Assembly (NCBI GenBank): GCA_022457155.1
Contig: JAJGOT010000033.1
Coordinates: 563,501-627,500, forward strand
Direction: 5' to 3'
From: Cladopsammia gracilis
Taxonomy: Eukaryota > Cnidaria > Anthozoa > Scleractinia > Dendrophylliidae
DNA: 64,000 nt
Shown piece after piece: positions 23,701 through 34,349 of this stretch; position 1 is the first letter of the stretch, and each line of letters opens with the position of its first letter. Both the position numbers and the translations under genes were made by a program. The notes beneath the pieces are model-generated. The model did no database searches. It was not told the DNA's origin and worked only from the letters and a program-made list of their open reading frames with translations.

Positions 23701-26700
23701 GTGTGTTTTTCTTTCAGTAGTCGGTAGCGAGGCTGGGAGGGGAGGGTGCGGCGTTGGGGGTGTTAGGGGTGTTCCGAGCCTTTGTCACTCCAGGCTCCTA
23801 CCTTATATTAAGTGATTCTGGATTCGAATGCGAGATATCGGTTATCAATTAAAAAAAAGTTTTATTTTTTAAAAAACGAAGCAAGATCATGTCATTAACC
23901 GGCACTCCCTCGACAGCGGCGGTACTGAATGATGAACAGAGGTTGTTACGCGACTTGTTCCATAACTACAGTAAGTCGTCTCGCCCTGTTCTCAAGAGAG
24001 ATGCACAGGTGGCGGTCACATTCAGAGCAAAACTAAAACAGATTATAGACTTGGTAAGTACAAGTAAAAGCAGTTAAATCAACAAGGTAAATGGGACACT
24101 TCCGTAGAATATCAAAACATAATACCTTTCTGCTCAAAATCATAAATTAAAATCCTGTTATGCTGCGCGACCAGTTATTTGTAATAATATAATAATAATA
24201 ATGACTTTATTAACGTGTCAGTCAAAATCTAGCAGAGAAGATTCCACACTGCTAATAGGGGACATCTAACTATCTAAAATACAATCTAAAAAATACAAAA
24301 ACGAATCAATAAAAATTTGAGACCATAATCTACTAATTATACTACACACTCGCGCATTTTCCCCTCGACAAGCTGTGTCAATTGATGAGATGGTAACCTA
24401 GTTTACAATGGACTAACAGACATCAGATATAATAGCCGACACAATGAACTAAAATGCTTGAGAAATAACTTTAAACGATTTAACTTAAAATTGTACCACA
24501 ACTACATGCAACCAGTAGTTGGTTCCGATATCACCAATGCTTTGCCGACACAATGAACTAAAATGCTTGAGACAAAATAACACTTTCAAAATAACAAAAT
24601 AACACTTTCCACTGCTAGCTGTCGGATTACTCAATCTTAATCTTCAGTTGAGAGGCGCTTACCTCAAATTATATTCGTTATGGGAATTGTTTAATTGGTG
24701 GATTGGACAGTACTTCATGACATATAAATATTTTTTTATCTTTTTCAACCAATTCAGAAGGACAACGAACAACTCTTACAAGTTATCCTTTACACATATC
24801 AGGTATGGTGATAGTTAAAACGTCCATGTTTCCTAGGCCTTGCAAGCGATAAATTGCACATCCCCTTAAAAAATATGATTTGATTCTAATTGGGACACTG
24901 AAGTTAAAATATGTATTATTTTCAAAGGACACTATTTGTGTGACGGTTGATTGGGTAGAAAGTAATATGCAAAGTTATTTCAAACTTTAGTTAATCAAAT
25001 AAGTGATACACGTACTAAATGGGAACATAATTATGTAGCATATTACATAGCTACACTCTCAATATATTTCAATATCGTTTTAAACAGGTTTAAACATCGT
25101 TTAAATAAGTCAAAAACTACTTAAAAACATGATTCAAATACATATTTTTTATATATTTTTCAAAAATATATTAAAAATAGTTTTTCAAAATACATTTAAA
25201 ACAGTTTTGAAATAGTGTTTGGTTTCGTAAGGGTATCCGTACTTGTCAGGAATTCGAAAGTGAACAGATGGAAATGAACATCATGTTTATTTCCATCAGT
25301 TTATTACTTTGGAATGATTCCGAAGATTGCTAGGCCTTTAATTGCACACTTTTCTCTTAAAAGAAATAACTTGGAATCTTGTTTAAAGCGTAATGCCAAA
25401 GTTTGAGAGACTATCCGGCTACAGTGATGTCAAGTTTCGTAGTGGTTCTTAACTGAAAATTGGGTAAAGTTCAGAATTAGTATTAATCAGTATTAACAAA
25501 CTGAGTAATTTCTGATACAATATCACGATGTATTGCGTTGTTTAGGAATGGATCAATCCACTTTTAACGTGGAATACCTCTGATTACGGTGGAATTGACG
25601 AGATAAATGTAGACGCGTCCAGAGTTTGGGTCCCGGATATTGTGCTTTATAACAGGTATTTAATTTCGAATTCAAGAAAAAGGAAACAAAAACAGAAGTA
25701 AAGACGTGAAAACTGCTTGACCTTTATTCATGAAGTAGGGAAAGGGAACTTCGGGAGGAAACTAAACAAAATAACCGCATTCTCTTTAAAATTAATGATA
25801 AAATATAGATCAATTTTCAATTAAATGCGGTCACAAGGATGATATTTGAACTTTTAGGTAAATTGCTGCTATAATTAACGTTTAAACGGAATATACATAT
25901 TGAATTTCTTGGAGTTAAGTTTGCATTTTGAAAACATTTTTAATTAGCATATATATTTTTTATTTTGATTAATTTTGACTGATTCATAGTAGTGTTTTTC
26001 TAACATAGCCGAAACATAGTGAAAATCCTAAATGGCGACCATTCCAAATGATAACGCAATTTCCACGTCACGTGACGTCATAAAGCCACGTGACTTTCCT
26101 TAACTTAGGCCCATCCTCGGTCCCCGAAGACCAAAAACGCCCAGTTTGAATAGGCTAAAAAACATACTTAGACTCTGCAATTGTATCCGGACTGCTATGT
26201 CTGTTCAGTCATTAGGTTCGTTTCATTTTAGTAGGTGACGCCGCGTTCTGTTCAATTACATTTAGCGCTGAGTTTACATTTTCCGGAGGAACTCACAAGT
26301 ACAAGACGGATGTTGTGATTTATTCTAATGGGAATACAATATGGCTTGCGCCCGCCATGTTCGTTACGGTCTGCCGATTAGACGTCAGGTAATCCTTTTG
26401 TGTAAAGAAGTTAATCTCGTATTGCTTTCAATTTATCTATAGTCTATGATCTCCGGATATTGAAGCTGACAAATCTAAGAATGAAGCCTTTTCCTTAGAC
26501 GACCATTATGTATGGTCAATATTTTGTAGCATGTTATAAAAAAAAATAGAAATAAAACATTTATATTTTTCCAATTTCTATTGTGCGCAGTATAGTTTTT
26601 CTATGGTTTTCCATAGGATTCTTGTCCATAACAAATTAATTTAGTTTTCAGCATTGTGCCTGGTTTCTCACAAATAATTGGGTGGAGGAACCATAACAGT

Positions 26701-29700
26701 ATATTTGTTATAACATAGCCTGTAAAGAGGCCCGTGGGTTGGTTCCTAGAGACTCTGTTAATTTTTAAATGAAACTACTTTACGCCATTGTCACATGAGT
26801 GCTCTAAGCTGACGTATCAGGAAATAATGAAAGTTAATTAAACGGGTTTCAAACCAGTTTACGTTCATGTGTTGTGAGTTGTTTCAATCTCAGAGCCCCT
26901 CATTTTATATCAGTTTCTCTGCCACTGACGATAACGAACACTGCCGTTATGAACCAGGTCGCTTTCGTTTAATAAGCACTTTTGATCTATCCACTTTTAG
27001 CACCTTTTAACTTAGTTGCATGACAGTTGTTATCATTCCTTTTCGGTTTTGAGATGATATATTTACAACCTCTCTTAATAAGCAACAAAAACTTTATTTC
27101 ATAATTAAGCGACTTTCGAACAATTGGGACCAGTTTAAGACACCATTTTATTAGTTTTTTTATGCAATACAAAATATATTAATTTAAGAAAGTCTTATCT
27201 AAGCTTTGTAAATTCATCTTTATCTCTATATGTTTATATAGTTTTATTTATTTAAATCAATATTTATACAGGAGCATCCAGTTTGGCATAGCTAGTTTAA
27301 ATGAAGCCCTGGTATAACACAAATCTAACAAAATTTACAAGCAGCATAAATGTACTACACATAATATTAAACTATACATAAGGTTACATATAGGTTATAA
27401 CTTCATATAACATTTGATAGGCATGCCTAAAAGCCAAACCATGGAGGTACTTGTAGGCTGGGCCAGCTGAGCGTTGTGACAGACGAGCAATAGTCGAACA
27501 ACGGCAAAAATTAAATATAAACAAGAGGCTACTGTTGTAGCCTACACTCATGCGCTTGCATAAGAAAGTTTTACCGTTTACCATATTTTAAATGGGTCAC
27601 GCACCCCTCCCCCCTCAACGAATTTTGCGTGACACGCATTGCACCATCGCTCAAGACATGTTGATTGAAGCTACCAATTTTTCTGTACATGTACTCGCTT
27701 TGAATATTTAATTTATTGATTCCTGATCAAACCCACACTTGTCTAATACTTCCCAAACCGTGAATTATTTGTATTACATTGGGTTATTCCAGAAAGAATC
27801 CACCCCCCTCCCACCGACGGATGGCAAGATTTTTTGACCCCCCCCCCCCCCCCCCCCCCCATCCACCCGGATTTCCTGGCCCGCTAGGTCCCCCTCCCGC
27901 CTGGATTTCCAAGCCCAGAGACCCCTCCTACTGACCGGATTTCCAATTAATTTTTGGAAGCCCAAAATATACAGGTAATGAAAAAAAAAAATACATGTAA
28001 TCATTCAGAAGCTTCTGTTTTTATAATATCAAAACTGTGGTGATGAGTACAATAAATTAAATTGGTGAAACATTTTAAAAATAAATATTGCGTGACGCAT
28101 CATGGAAAAAAAAACCCTGTCATTTCAAGACCAAATCGAAATGAAATTTTTCTATAAAGCTAGTTCCTTAAATAACTGCTTTGATTTTGCCATTAGCTTT
28201 TTCCAGGCTTCGTTTCATGCAAATTTTGTGTGCCCGTGAAATGTAATTCGATCGCGTGTAAAATGTAATTCGATCGCGCGGTGTTTCTTCGTGACCATTT
28301 TTTCAAAAGGTCAAAACGTTTTAATGCAACTCATATTTCCTTGAATGAAAATGTCTTTCCCTTGAATAAAAGAGTTAAACGCTTATCAGAATTCCGTGAT
28401 TTTCTGCTTCCGGAAGGCTTGGCGATTTTTTTATCCTAATTGCAGCGCGGAGCGCTTGTAGCGTCTGCAAATTATATTTATTTATAAACATCACAAAATA
28501 AGAAGCGATTTTAGAATACCTAGCAGCCACTTATTTACATATCCCTAAACGTTTGGTAGAACGAGGTATTTGAAGACAAAAGAAACCATTTATATTCAAT
28601 GACATGCAAATAAGTGACCGGGTATTCTACATTTTAGCCCAATTGTAGAAATAGAATTTAATGCGTATTTGCAAAACGGTGCATCTAATTTTTTTGTCTA
28701 TAACTGGTACGACTACTCCGAATAAACTAGTATTGAAAATTGCCGAGAAACTGATTTGGAAATCAAAATTGCAAAAAAATACACAGACATCTTTGCGTAA
28801 GGCGACGTGTGTGAAGTTTAATAGAACTATAAAATTCAAGTCTTGTTTTGTTTACATAATATCATGGAAAATTTCTCCAAAACTATTAAACGAGAACACA
28901 AACTAAGAAAACGTCAACCACAAATTAATATCAACATAAATTCTCACCGAAAAATGTAATTTCTTTTATGGTATAAAGTCCCTCGGCTGCTTGAAAATTC
29001 CAAAACTCCGCTTCTTCGAAAGAAACATCACCCCGCACGCATTGCGAAAAACGTATGGAGTTCCTCGAAGCAAGATTTCGTCGCTTAAAGAAAGCTCTCC
29101 TGTTTCTCCACTACAGTGGCTTCTGAGTATTCTTTAAAGCTTTCTCTTTTTGGATGTGTGTTATTACTCCGACAAGACAAAACTATGGTTTTGAAAACAA
29201 AGCACGCGCCAGAATGTCTATGTGACCTGACGACCCGGTAGCAATAATATATATATGCGTGCATAAATTTGCATGCACAAATGTGACACCAAAAAAAAAA
29301 ATGACGAAGAAAAACGAAGCCCATTTTATGACCTCATAGCGCTTCGCGCATGAGGTAATTATTAAAATAGTGTTATAGAGCATTAGACAAGTGGCTTTCG
29401 GAAGAACCTTACGCGCTCGACGCAGCATACCTAATCTAGACAAAACCTTATTGCTTTTTAAGGTACTTCCCGTTTGACGACCAAAAGTGCCCAATGAAGT
29501 TCGGTAGCTGGACTCATGACGAAACCCGCTTAGACATGCGCATTCTTACCAATGCTTCAAGCGATGATATCTACACAGAACACGGTGAATGGCAACTGCT
29601 AAGCATAGAGCAGAAAAGGTAAAATAAGATCCCCTCGCTTGGTGGCTTATAGAGCAGAGAGAAGAAAAGTGGTAGTGACTTATTTCAGTATTAGTAACGG

Positions 29701-32058
29701 AATATATCCAAGATTTCGAGGTAAATTCTGTGTTTTGTTTAATAACACTATGCCAGTCAGGTAAACGCAAAAGGTTCCTCAAACAATGTGTGCTACAATT
29801 CTTAAAATATTTATCGTTTAAAGGGACAGTGCCCCGTCTGATATATCCTGTTTTCATGATTGTGACCAGGAGCTGGATTCATGAAGCCCTCCTTTGTTTA
29901 ATAAATAGATTCCATTTGGCCGTGTGTCTGTTCAGTTATAGATCACAGATGACGTTAAAATGTGGTAAGAACAAAAAAGTGGCACACCAGCCGCAGGCGA
30001 GTGTGTCACTGATGTTCTTACAACATTTTAACGTCTTCTGTGATCTATAACTGAACAGACACACGGCAAAATGGAATCTATTTGTTTTATACAATGAACA
30101 GAAAAGAAAAAGAGTAAAATTACGAACTTGCCTCGCAGCGCTCGACTGTTCGAAGATTTGTTCCAGTTTAGGTATTTTTCAAGTCGCCACGAACCCTTTT
30201 CGTCTTGGTTTCTTCTTTTTCTTGCTCGTAAACAGCTCCTGCTAAACATTTCTCGAGGCTTCCACTTGCTCAATCCAAAATAATCTCGCAAACATTCTCA
30301 AAATTGTGCGCCACGTTGGACAAAACAAAGCAAACAATTTTTCTATGAGGTCAGCCGTGCGTTTGTACTCTGATAGATCATAGGCAACGACCAATCACAG
30401 AGCGCGTAGTATTCAGTTCATTGTATAATAAGACTTCTCTTAAGTGTTATCATTCCAACAATAGGCTGTTGTTAAGAAACAATACTTAGGACATGTATTA
30501 ACTTAGGAGGGCTGCGTGAATCTGGCCCCAGAAGCTTGCTTTTAGTACTATTGAAGAAACGAGCATTAGTGTTTTAATCCTGATAAAACACATGCTGCAA
30601 GTTATTTGGACAACTTAAAAAAGATTCGACAAGAACCATGTGCGCTTTTGTGCAAATAGAAAAAACTTCTTGTGCTTACGAATTATTGATGAGTTTTTGA
30701 AGCTTGTTTCGTTATTTTGAAATAGAAAGAAAAATCGCCAAAAGCTATGAAAGCAAGGAAATATTAACTAAGAAATAAAATAATGGCGTAAAATAGTGAA
30801 AATTCCACAAGAATGGCAATTTTGATTTATTGACCGCCTGTCACGAAATCGTGGAAATTAAGTAAACACAATTTCGTTATTTCGGCGGGAAAGTGTTCCT
30901 TTAACGTTAATGTATGTATAATCTATAATGTATAATGTATAATGTACAATGTAATATATGTAATGTATGTATAGTGTATAATGTATAATGTATGTAATGT
31001 AATGTATGTAATGTATGTAATGTATGTAATGTATGTAATGTATGTAATGTATGTAATGTATGTATTATGTATGTAACATGGAAATTAAGTAAACACAATT
31101 TCGTTATTTCGGCGGGACAGTGTCCCTTTAACGTTAAAATATGTATAATGTATAATGTATGTAATGTAATGTATGTATAATGTATGTAATGTATGTATAA
31201 TGTATGTAATGTAATGTGTGTATAATGTATGTAACATGGAAATTAAGTAAACACAATTTCGTTATTTCGGCGGGACAGTGTCCCTTTAACGTTAAAATAT
31301 GTATAATGTATAATGTATGTAATGTAATGTATGTATAATGTATGTAATGTATGTATAATATATGTAATGTAATGTATGTATAATGTATATAACATGGAAA
31401 TTAAGTAAATACAATTTCGTTATTTCGGCGGGACAGTGTCTCTTCAATGACATTAAATGTATTCTGCAGGAGTTCAAAGTTGTACGACTGCTGTCCCAAA
31501 CCGTACGTCGACATTACGTACACCATCCACGTTCGCAGAAAGTCGCTGTTTTACACGCTGTATCTGATTGTTCCTGCGCTGATCATCACTACAATGGTCC
31601 TGATCGGCTTCTATCTGCCACCGGAGTCTGGAGAGAGGATGCAGTTAGGAATTACCGTGCTGTTGGCTATGATTGTATTCTTGCAGTTTGTTTATCAGAA
31701 CCTCCCTTCCACGTCCGATAGCGCTCCACTGCTGGGAAAGTTCTATATCATCACAATGGTCCTCATCTCCCTTTCTTTGGCAGCAACCTGCCTGGTACTT
31801 AATTACTCATATGGACACCATGCTGATGGCGAAATGCCAATATGGGTTCGATTAATCATTCTGGACTGGCTCGGAAAATTCTTTGGAGCCAGGAAAACAT
31901 TTGGCAAACGAAGGCGAATTATGACAAGTGATGACGTTTTGAAGAGAAACGAATGGAAAACAGCCGCTCACATTCTGGATAAGTTCTTTATAGCCTTCTT
32001 TGCACTGCTAATCACTATCGTGTCATTGTCTTTGTTTTTTCAAGCTCCCCACTACTAA
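20696..32058 (+). CDS. Nicotinic acetylcholine receptor-like alpha subunit (complete, 7 exons)
   Basis: Seven exons (20696-20759, 23917-24053, 24758-24802, 25546-25655, 26266-26388, 29463-29618, 31470-32058) join in consistent phases to 407 aa. This is a pentameric ligand-gated ion channel subunit of the plasma membrane. Visible marks are a signal peptide (1-22), a loop D Trp in EWINPLLTW, loop A WVPDIVLYN, a 13-residue Cys-loop between C155 and C169, loop B WTH at 176-178, and vicinal C219-C220 in YDCCPKPY, which define an alpha (principal) subunit. M1 is about 237-261, M2 269-288, M3 303-323 and M4 381-403. Glu267 before M2 predicts cation selectivity and Leu277 is the gate 9' residue. Exon sizes 45 and 110 bp match the classical receptor gene pattern. 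Oddities: the M3-M4 loop is only about 55 residues, and Gln occupies 2' and 20'. The ligand and partner subunits are unknown. AATAAA lies at 32143. Confidence 0.93.
22247..22381. mobile_element. Short MITE related to 3485-3840
   Basis: Left TTAAACGCGAAGCTGCGGTA with TATAAAAGG and right CCCCTTTTATATCGAGGG with TTTGGCTTTAA are diverged inverted termini similar to those at 3485 and 3840. A CATTTGCAT/ATGCAAATG pair lies inside. Confidence 0.55.
22645..23505. mobile_element. Palindromic element, copy A, split by a LINE fragment
   Basis: The first part is an inverted repeat (AATAGATTCCATTTTGCCGT ... ACGGCAAAATGGAATCTATT) around a GTGGCACACGAGCC core. A tail runs to CGCGTAGTATTCAGTTCATT. Copy B at 29893-30424 has the same sequence without the middle 340 bp, which marks that segment as a later insertion. 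Confidence 0.75.
22965..23303 (-). mobile_element. 5'-truncated LINE insertion
   Basis: On the minus strand the translation reads YRAIKLWNSLPRAITAA then FQK, the W-N-S-L-P block at the reverse transcriptase C-terminus of many non-LTR retrotransposons. The minus-strand 3' end is AT-rich (ATATTATATTTATATT). The insertion is absent from copy B of the host element, and TTTCTT-like sequence flanks both sides. Confidence 0.7.
23917..24053 (+). CDS. Receptor exon 2: N-terminal helix region
   Basis: The acceptor CCTCGACAG ends at 23916 and the donor GTAAGT starts at 24054. Phase 1 in and phase 0 out agree with exons 1 and 3. It encodes AAVLNDEQRLLRDLFHNY and onward, typical of the mature receptor start. 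An upstream in-frame ATG at 23889 lies in the intron and is not needed. Confidence 0.85.
24758..24802 (+). CDS. Receptor exon 3 (45 bp)
   Basis: It encodes KDNEQLLQVILYTYQ between a T-rich acceptor (TTCAACCAATTCAG) and donor GTATGG. The 45-bp size is the conserved exon 3 size of nicotinic receptor genes. Confidence 0.9.
25546..25655 (+). CDS. Receptor exon 4 (110 bp): loops D and A
   Basis: It encodes EWINPLLTWNTSDYGG through WVPDIVLYN. The acceptor is TTGTTTAG and the donor GTATTT. The length of 110 bp is the conserved exon 4 size of the family. Confidence 0.92.
26266..26388 (+). CDS. Receptor exon 5: loop E and first Cys of the Cys-loop
   Basis: The acceptor TTACATTTAG ends at 26265 and the donor GTAATC starts at 26389. 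It encodes YKTDVVIYSNGNTIWLAPAM and ends at CRLDV(R). An earlier AG at 26230-26231 would give a stop codon, which fixes this acceptor. Confidence 0.88.
28390..29340 (-). repeat. Diverged repeat, inverted relative to 34350-35470
   Basis: Shared blocks, reversed between the copies, include TTCCTCGAAGCAAGATTT / AAATCTTGCTTCGAGGAA, AAACTGATTTGGAAAT / ATTTCCAAATCAGTTT and GTCTTGTTTTGTTTACAT / ATGTAAACAAAACTG. The two copies lie on either side of receptor exons 6 and 7. The element type is unknown and no conserved frame spans it. Confidence 0.6.
29463..29618 (+). CDS. Receptor exon 6: rest of Cys-loop and loop B
   Basis: The acceptor TTGCTTTTTAAG ends at 29462 and the donor GTAAAA starts at 29619. 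It encodes YFPFDDQKC, FGSWTHDETRLDM and the strand leading to loop C. Confidence 0.92.
29822..30900. mobile_element. TTAA-flanked element in receptor intron 6
   Basis: AGGGACAGTGCCCCGTC at 29822 pairs with GGCGGGAAAGTGTTCCT ending at 30900, with TTAA at 29818-29821 and 30901-30904. Its interior matches the element at 36334-36730 (GAAAGAAA..ATCGCCAAAAG and the GACCGCCTGTCA block). It is interrupted by palindromic element copy B. Confidence 0.7.
29893..30424. mobile_element. Palindromic element, copy B
   Basis: It has the same inverted-repeat head (AATAGATTCCATTTGGCCGT, GTGGCACACCAGCC core) and the same tail ending CGCGTAGTATTCAGTTCATT as copy A at 22645. It lacks the LINE fragment and sits inside the 29822-30900 element. 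Confidence 0.75.
30853..31469. repeat. Tandem satellite built from a MITE end plus TATGTAATG repeats
   Basis: GGAAATTAAGTAAACACAAT then TTCGGCGGGACAGTGT recurs at 30853, 31080, 31238 and 31395, with periods of about 227, 158 and 157 bp. The first copy is the right end of the 29822-30900 element. Between copies are runs of GTATAATGTAT / GTAATGTAT. The last copy runs into the acceptor of receptor exon 7. Confidence 0.85.
31470..32058 (+). CDS. Receptor exon 7: loop C, M1-M4 and stop
   Basis: The acceptor TATTCTGCAG ends at 31469. One exon carries KLYDCCPKPYVDITY, all four membrane segments and the TAA stop. It directly follows a satellite made of MITE ends, so the splice site lies at the edge of repeat DNA. 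Confidence 0.94.
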
Positions 32059-32142
32059 GTAACGGTTTTAAGGGGACTAGTGAGCGCCAGCGAAGAAAGA
32101 AGAACTTCGTAACGCCAGGAAAATACTCAAGCTTCAATAATG

Positions 32143-32148
32143 AATAAA
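32143..32148 (+). terminator. Polyadenylation signal AATAAA (receptor gene)
   Basis: AATAAA lies 85 bases after the receptor stop codon and is followed by AT-rich DNA. It is the first canonical signal downstream. Confidence 0.55.
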
Positions 32149-32213
32149 TCTTAAAAGTCGGTTTCACGGCAGTTGCGTGTCTTCATTCAATCAAACTGGG
32201 CCCCTCACTTTAA

Positions 32214-32423
32214 GGGCGCTTACCATTTGTCAGAACTGGCCGGCCAGATCGGTCCGTTTGTAACTAGAATGCATCTTTTTGAAGACTTGTTCCTACAAGT
32301 CCATCAAAAGGGTGCATACTATTTCCAAATTTACCAATCTGGCCTTCCAGTTCTGGCAGATAATGAATAATATTTACGAATTGAGCGGTCCGTCCGGCCA
32401 GTTCTGACAATTGGTAAGCGCCC
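32214..32423. mobile_element. 210-bp MITE with TAA target duplication
   Basis: GGGCGCTTACCATTTGTCAG begins at 32214, and CTGACAATTGGTAAGCGCCC ends at 32423. TAA flanks both sides (32211-32213, 32424-32426). The inner arms continue as GAACTGGCCGGCCAGATCGG and complement. PIF/Harbinger-type by TSD. Confidence 0.8.
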
Positions 32424-33404
32424 TAAGATAGACAGCACTGGACACATATTAATTTTGCCTATTAGACTGAATTGCTTTGCGAAAACGCTCTTAGGAAGAT
32501 TGAGCATGGAATGTACAGCACATAGATAACCTTAGCTTGCTGTTGTTTGTCGTTTTATATACACGCAAAGAAAACGGCAGATGCGAATGGAAAACGCGCC
32601 ACAGTTCAAGTCACCATTTATCATTTGTTGACAGCTAAATCTCTTTCAAAAGCACACATATCTGTTTGCTCGTGAATCAACAAGCTTATCTGAACAACTT
32701 GCTAGCTGCTAACAAAACGTCCGTGACAAAATCCATTCTTAGTGCAAGAGCGATTAGGGTACCGCTTTATTTCCGCTTTGCACCGTAAATAAGTTATTTG
32801 TCAATGGCATTTGAACAAAGAACGGATTGAAGCGATTATATAATCCATGCATTCTGACCACGTGATTACTGATCCTACAACAATGGTGTTGCCATGAAAC
32901 TTATTTGCATACAAATGTCTGCCAACTTGCAAACTTTCGTTACTAAGGAAGATACATCAAGTAGTTCCCAGGCCCCTTAATGTTTCCTGTGTATTAAACC
33001 CCCTTAATTTTATTCGCTTGTCAAAATGTACCTGTAAATGCTTCTCGAACCACATTGACTACTTTCACGCCGTTAACGCGTATAATCGGTGTGCCATTCT
33101 ACCGTTGTGCGCATGAGCAGAATTATTCGTAGGCAGTTATTTGTAGCGGGTCTTCGGCCAATGAAAAGGAAGAAGAAAATGCATCGAATGATAATATTAG
33201 TTATTGGACACTGTGGGTGACATTTAAGCCATTTTTTTATTTCAAAACGTGCCCTCTGATAGTATAACTGAATTGTTTGATTATTCCCTACATTTAACGT
33301 GACATGCTTTAAGACAAAATCAGACAAGCAAATAGGTTTTATAATTTGAAGTACTTGAATCCTTCAACTTTTTGCCATGGCCATACTTTAAGAAAACGCC
33401 AATA

Positions 33405-33554
33405 GATCGTTTTCACGTTACGTCACGGCAGCCATGTTGGTGCACACCTACAAAATAATTTTAATGAACTTCTTTGTTATGTGCACCAACATGGCCGCCA
33501 TGGCCTTTGTCATTTGAGTCCACAGGACTGAAGGTCACGTGAGTGAAAACCATC
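33405..33554. mobile_element. Hairpin MITE with GATCGTTTTCAC end
   Basis: GATCGTTTTCACGTTACGTC and the block GCCATGTTGGTGCACA are mirrored by TGTGCACCAACATGGC and CACGTGAGTGAAAACCATC. It is non-coding. Confidence 0.65.
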
Positions 33555-33897
33555 TATACTGTTCTTGAGATAAACTGTATGAGGCATCTAATGTGCATGG
33601 AAGAAAAACGTGTGAGGCGTATGACGTATTGTACAAATGATATTCTATGAACACTTTTTTTCTTTGACAACAAAAAATATATTTTTCGTGGTTAACATTT
33701 CAAAGTCGTGCTCCCCACATATAACCACGGTTGTGGCTGTTGAAAAACACTGTGATGAATAGTTGAAACAATATCTGACTACCCGACAAGAGCAAAGTCA
33801 GAAATTATATTTCAAACAGTGTTTAACCACAGTTATCAAGATACCACGTACGTGTCAGACGAGTACAGTAAGAATCGGCTCTGCATCATAGTCTTAA

Positions 33898-34345
33898 AGT
33901 GCCCATAACGATTTTCTTCTTGTTTTCTTATCTAAATCTAGCACGTCACGTAATGAACGTCTGCGAAAAACGTTTTTGATTTCACCAAAACATGAATTTT
34001 TTTATGTTTTTTTTTTGTAAAGTCTTCGAAATTTGCCGCCATTTTGGTCAACCATTCGCATTAGTCTCCTCTCGGTCCCTCTCGATTAATAAAGGATCCG
34101 TGACGTAGATTAAGAAATACGTGACTTCAAACATAAGAATTGTGATGTAGATTAAGGAACATGTGAGCCCGTTGGCCTTCTTAACAGCGGGACGGGTATA
34201 CCGCAAAAAAATAGGATTTTGAAGATTTGAAATATTCATAAAAAATTCGCGTTTTGTGCAAAGCGCGAAATTGTTTCGCAGAGGTTCCTTGTGTGATGTT
34301 TACATTCAGATGAGAAAATAAAACAAATTAAACGTTATGGGCACT
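33898..34345. mobile_element. MITE with AGTGCCCATAACG termini
   Basis: AGTGCCCATAACG at 33898 and CGTTATGGGCACT ending at 34345 are perfect 13-bp inverted termini enclosing AT-rich non-coding DNA. The TSD is unclear. Confidence 0.65.
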
Positions 34346-34349
34346 ATAA

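Larger units (their letters stand above)
20760..23916 (+). other. Receptor intron 1
   Basis: It contains a GAACAATAGATTTTGC-centred MITE at 22247-22381, a palindromic element with a LINE fragment (22645-23505), and two diverged direct repeats at 21545-21620 and 21655-21730 (CAAAGGTTTTGGG then AATAGGTGGGRTGCC). Otherwise nothing is recognised. Confidence 0.7.
24054..29462 (+). other. Receptor introns 2-5
   Basis: Introns at 24054-24757, 24803-25545, 25656-26265 and 26389-29462. Intron 4 holds a repeat near 25930-26160 that resembles 6940-7190 (both with TTGATTAATTTTG, then ACGTGACGTCAT- and CGGTCCC-like blocks). Intron 5 has a C-tract at 27838-27860 and the element copy at 28390-29340. No other coding sequence is recognised. 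Confidence 0.7.

Noticed and set aside
23889..23916. In-frame ATG upstream of receptor exon 2 as a start codon
   Set aside because: Using the acceptor ending at 23916 joins in phase with an excellent signal peptide exon at 20696. The ATG region lacks a signal sequence.
30900..31440. CRISPR-like or coding interpretation of regular repeats
   Set aside because: Spacers are themselves repetitive GTATAATGTAT DNA and the context is a eukaryotic intron, so it is a simple satellite.
31447..32058. The 203-codon frame as a separate membrane protein
   Set aside because: It is the last receptor exon read upstream into the intron. The true exon starts at 31470 after TATTCTGCAG.
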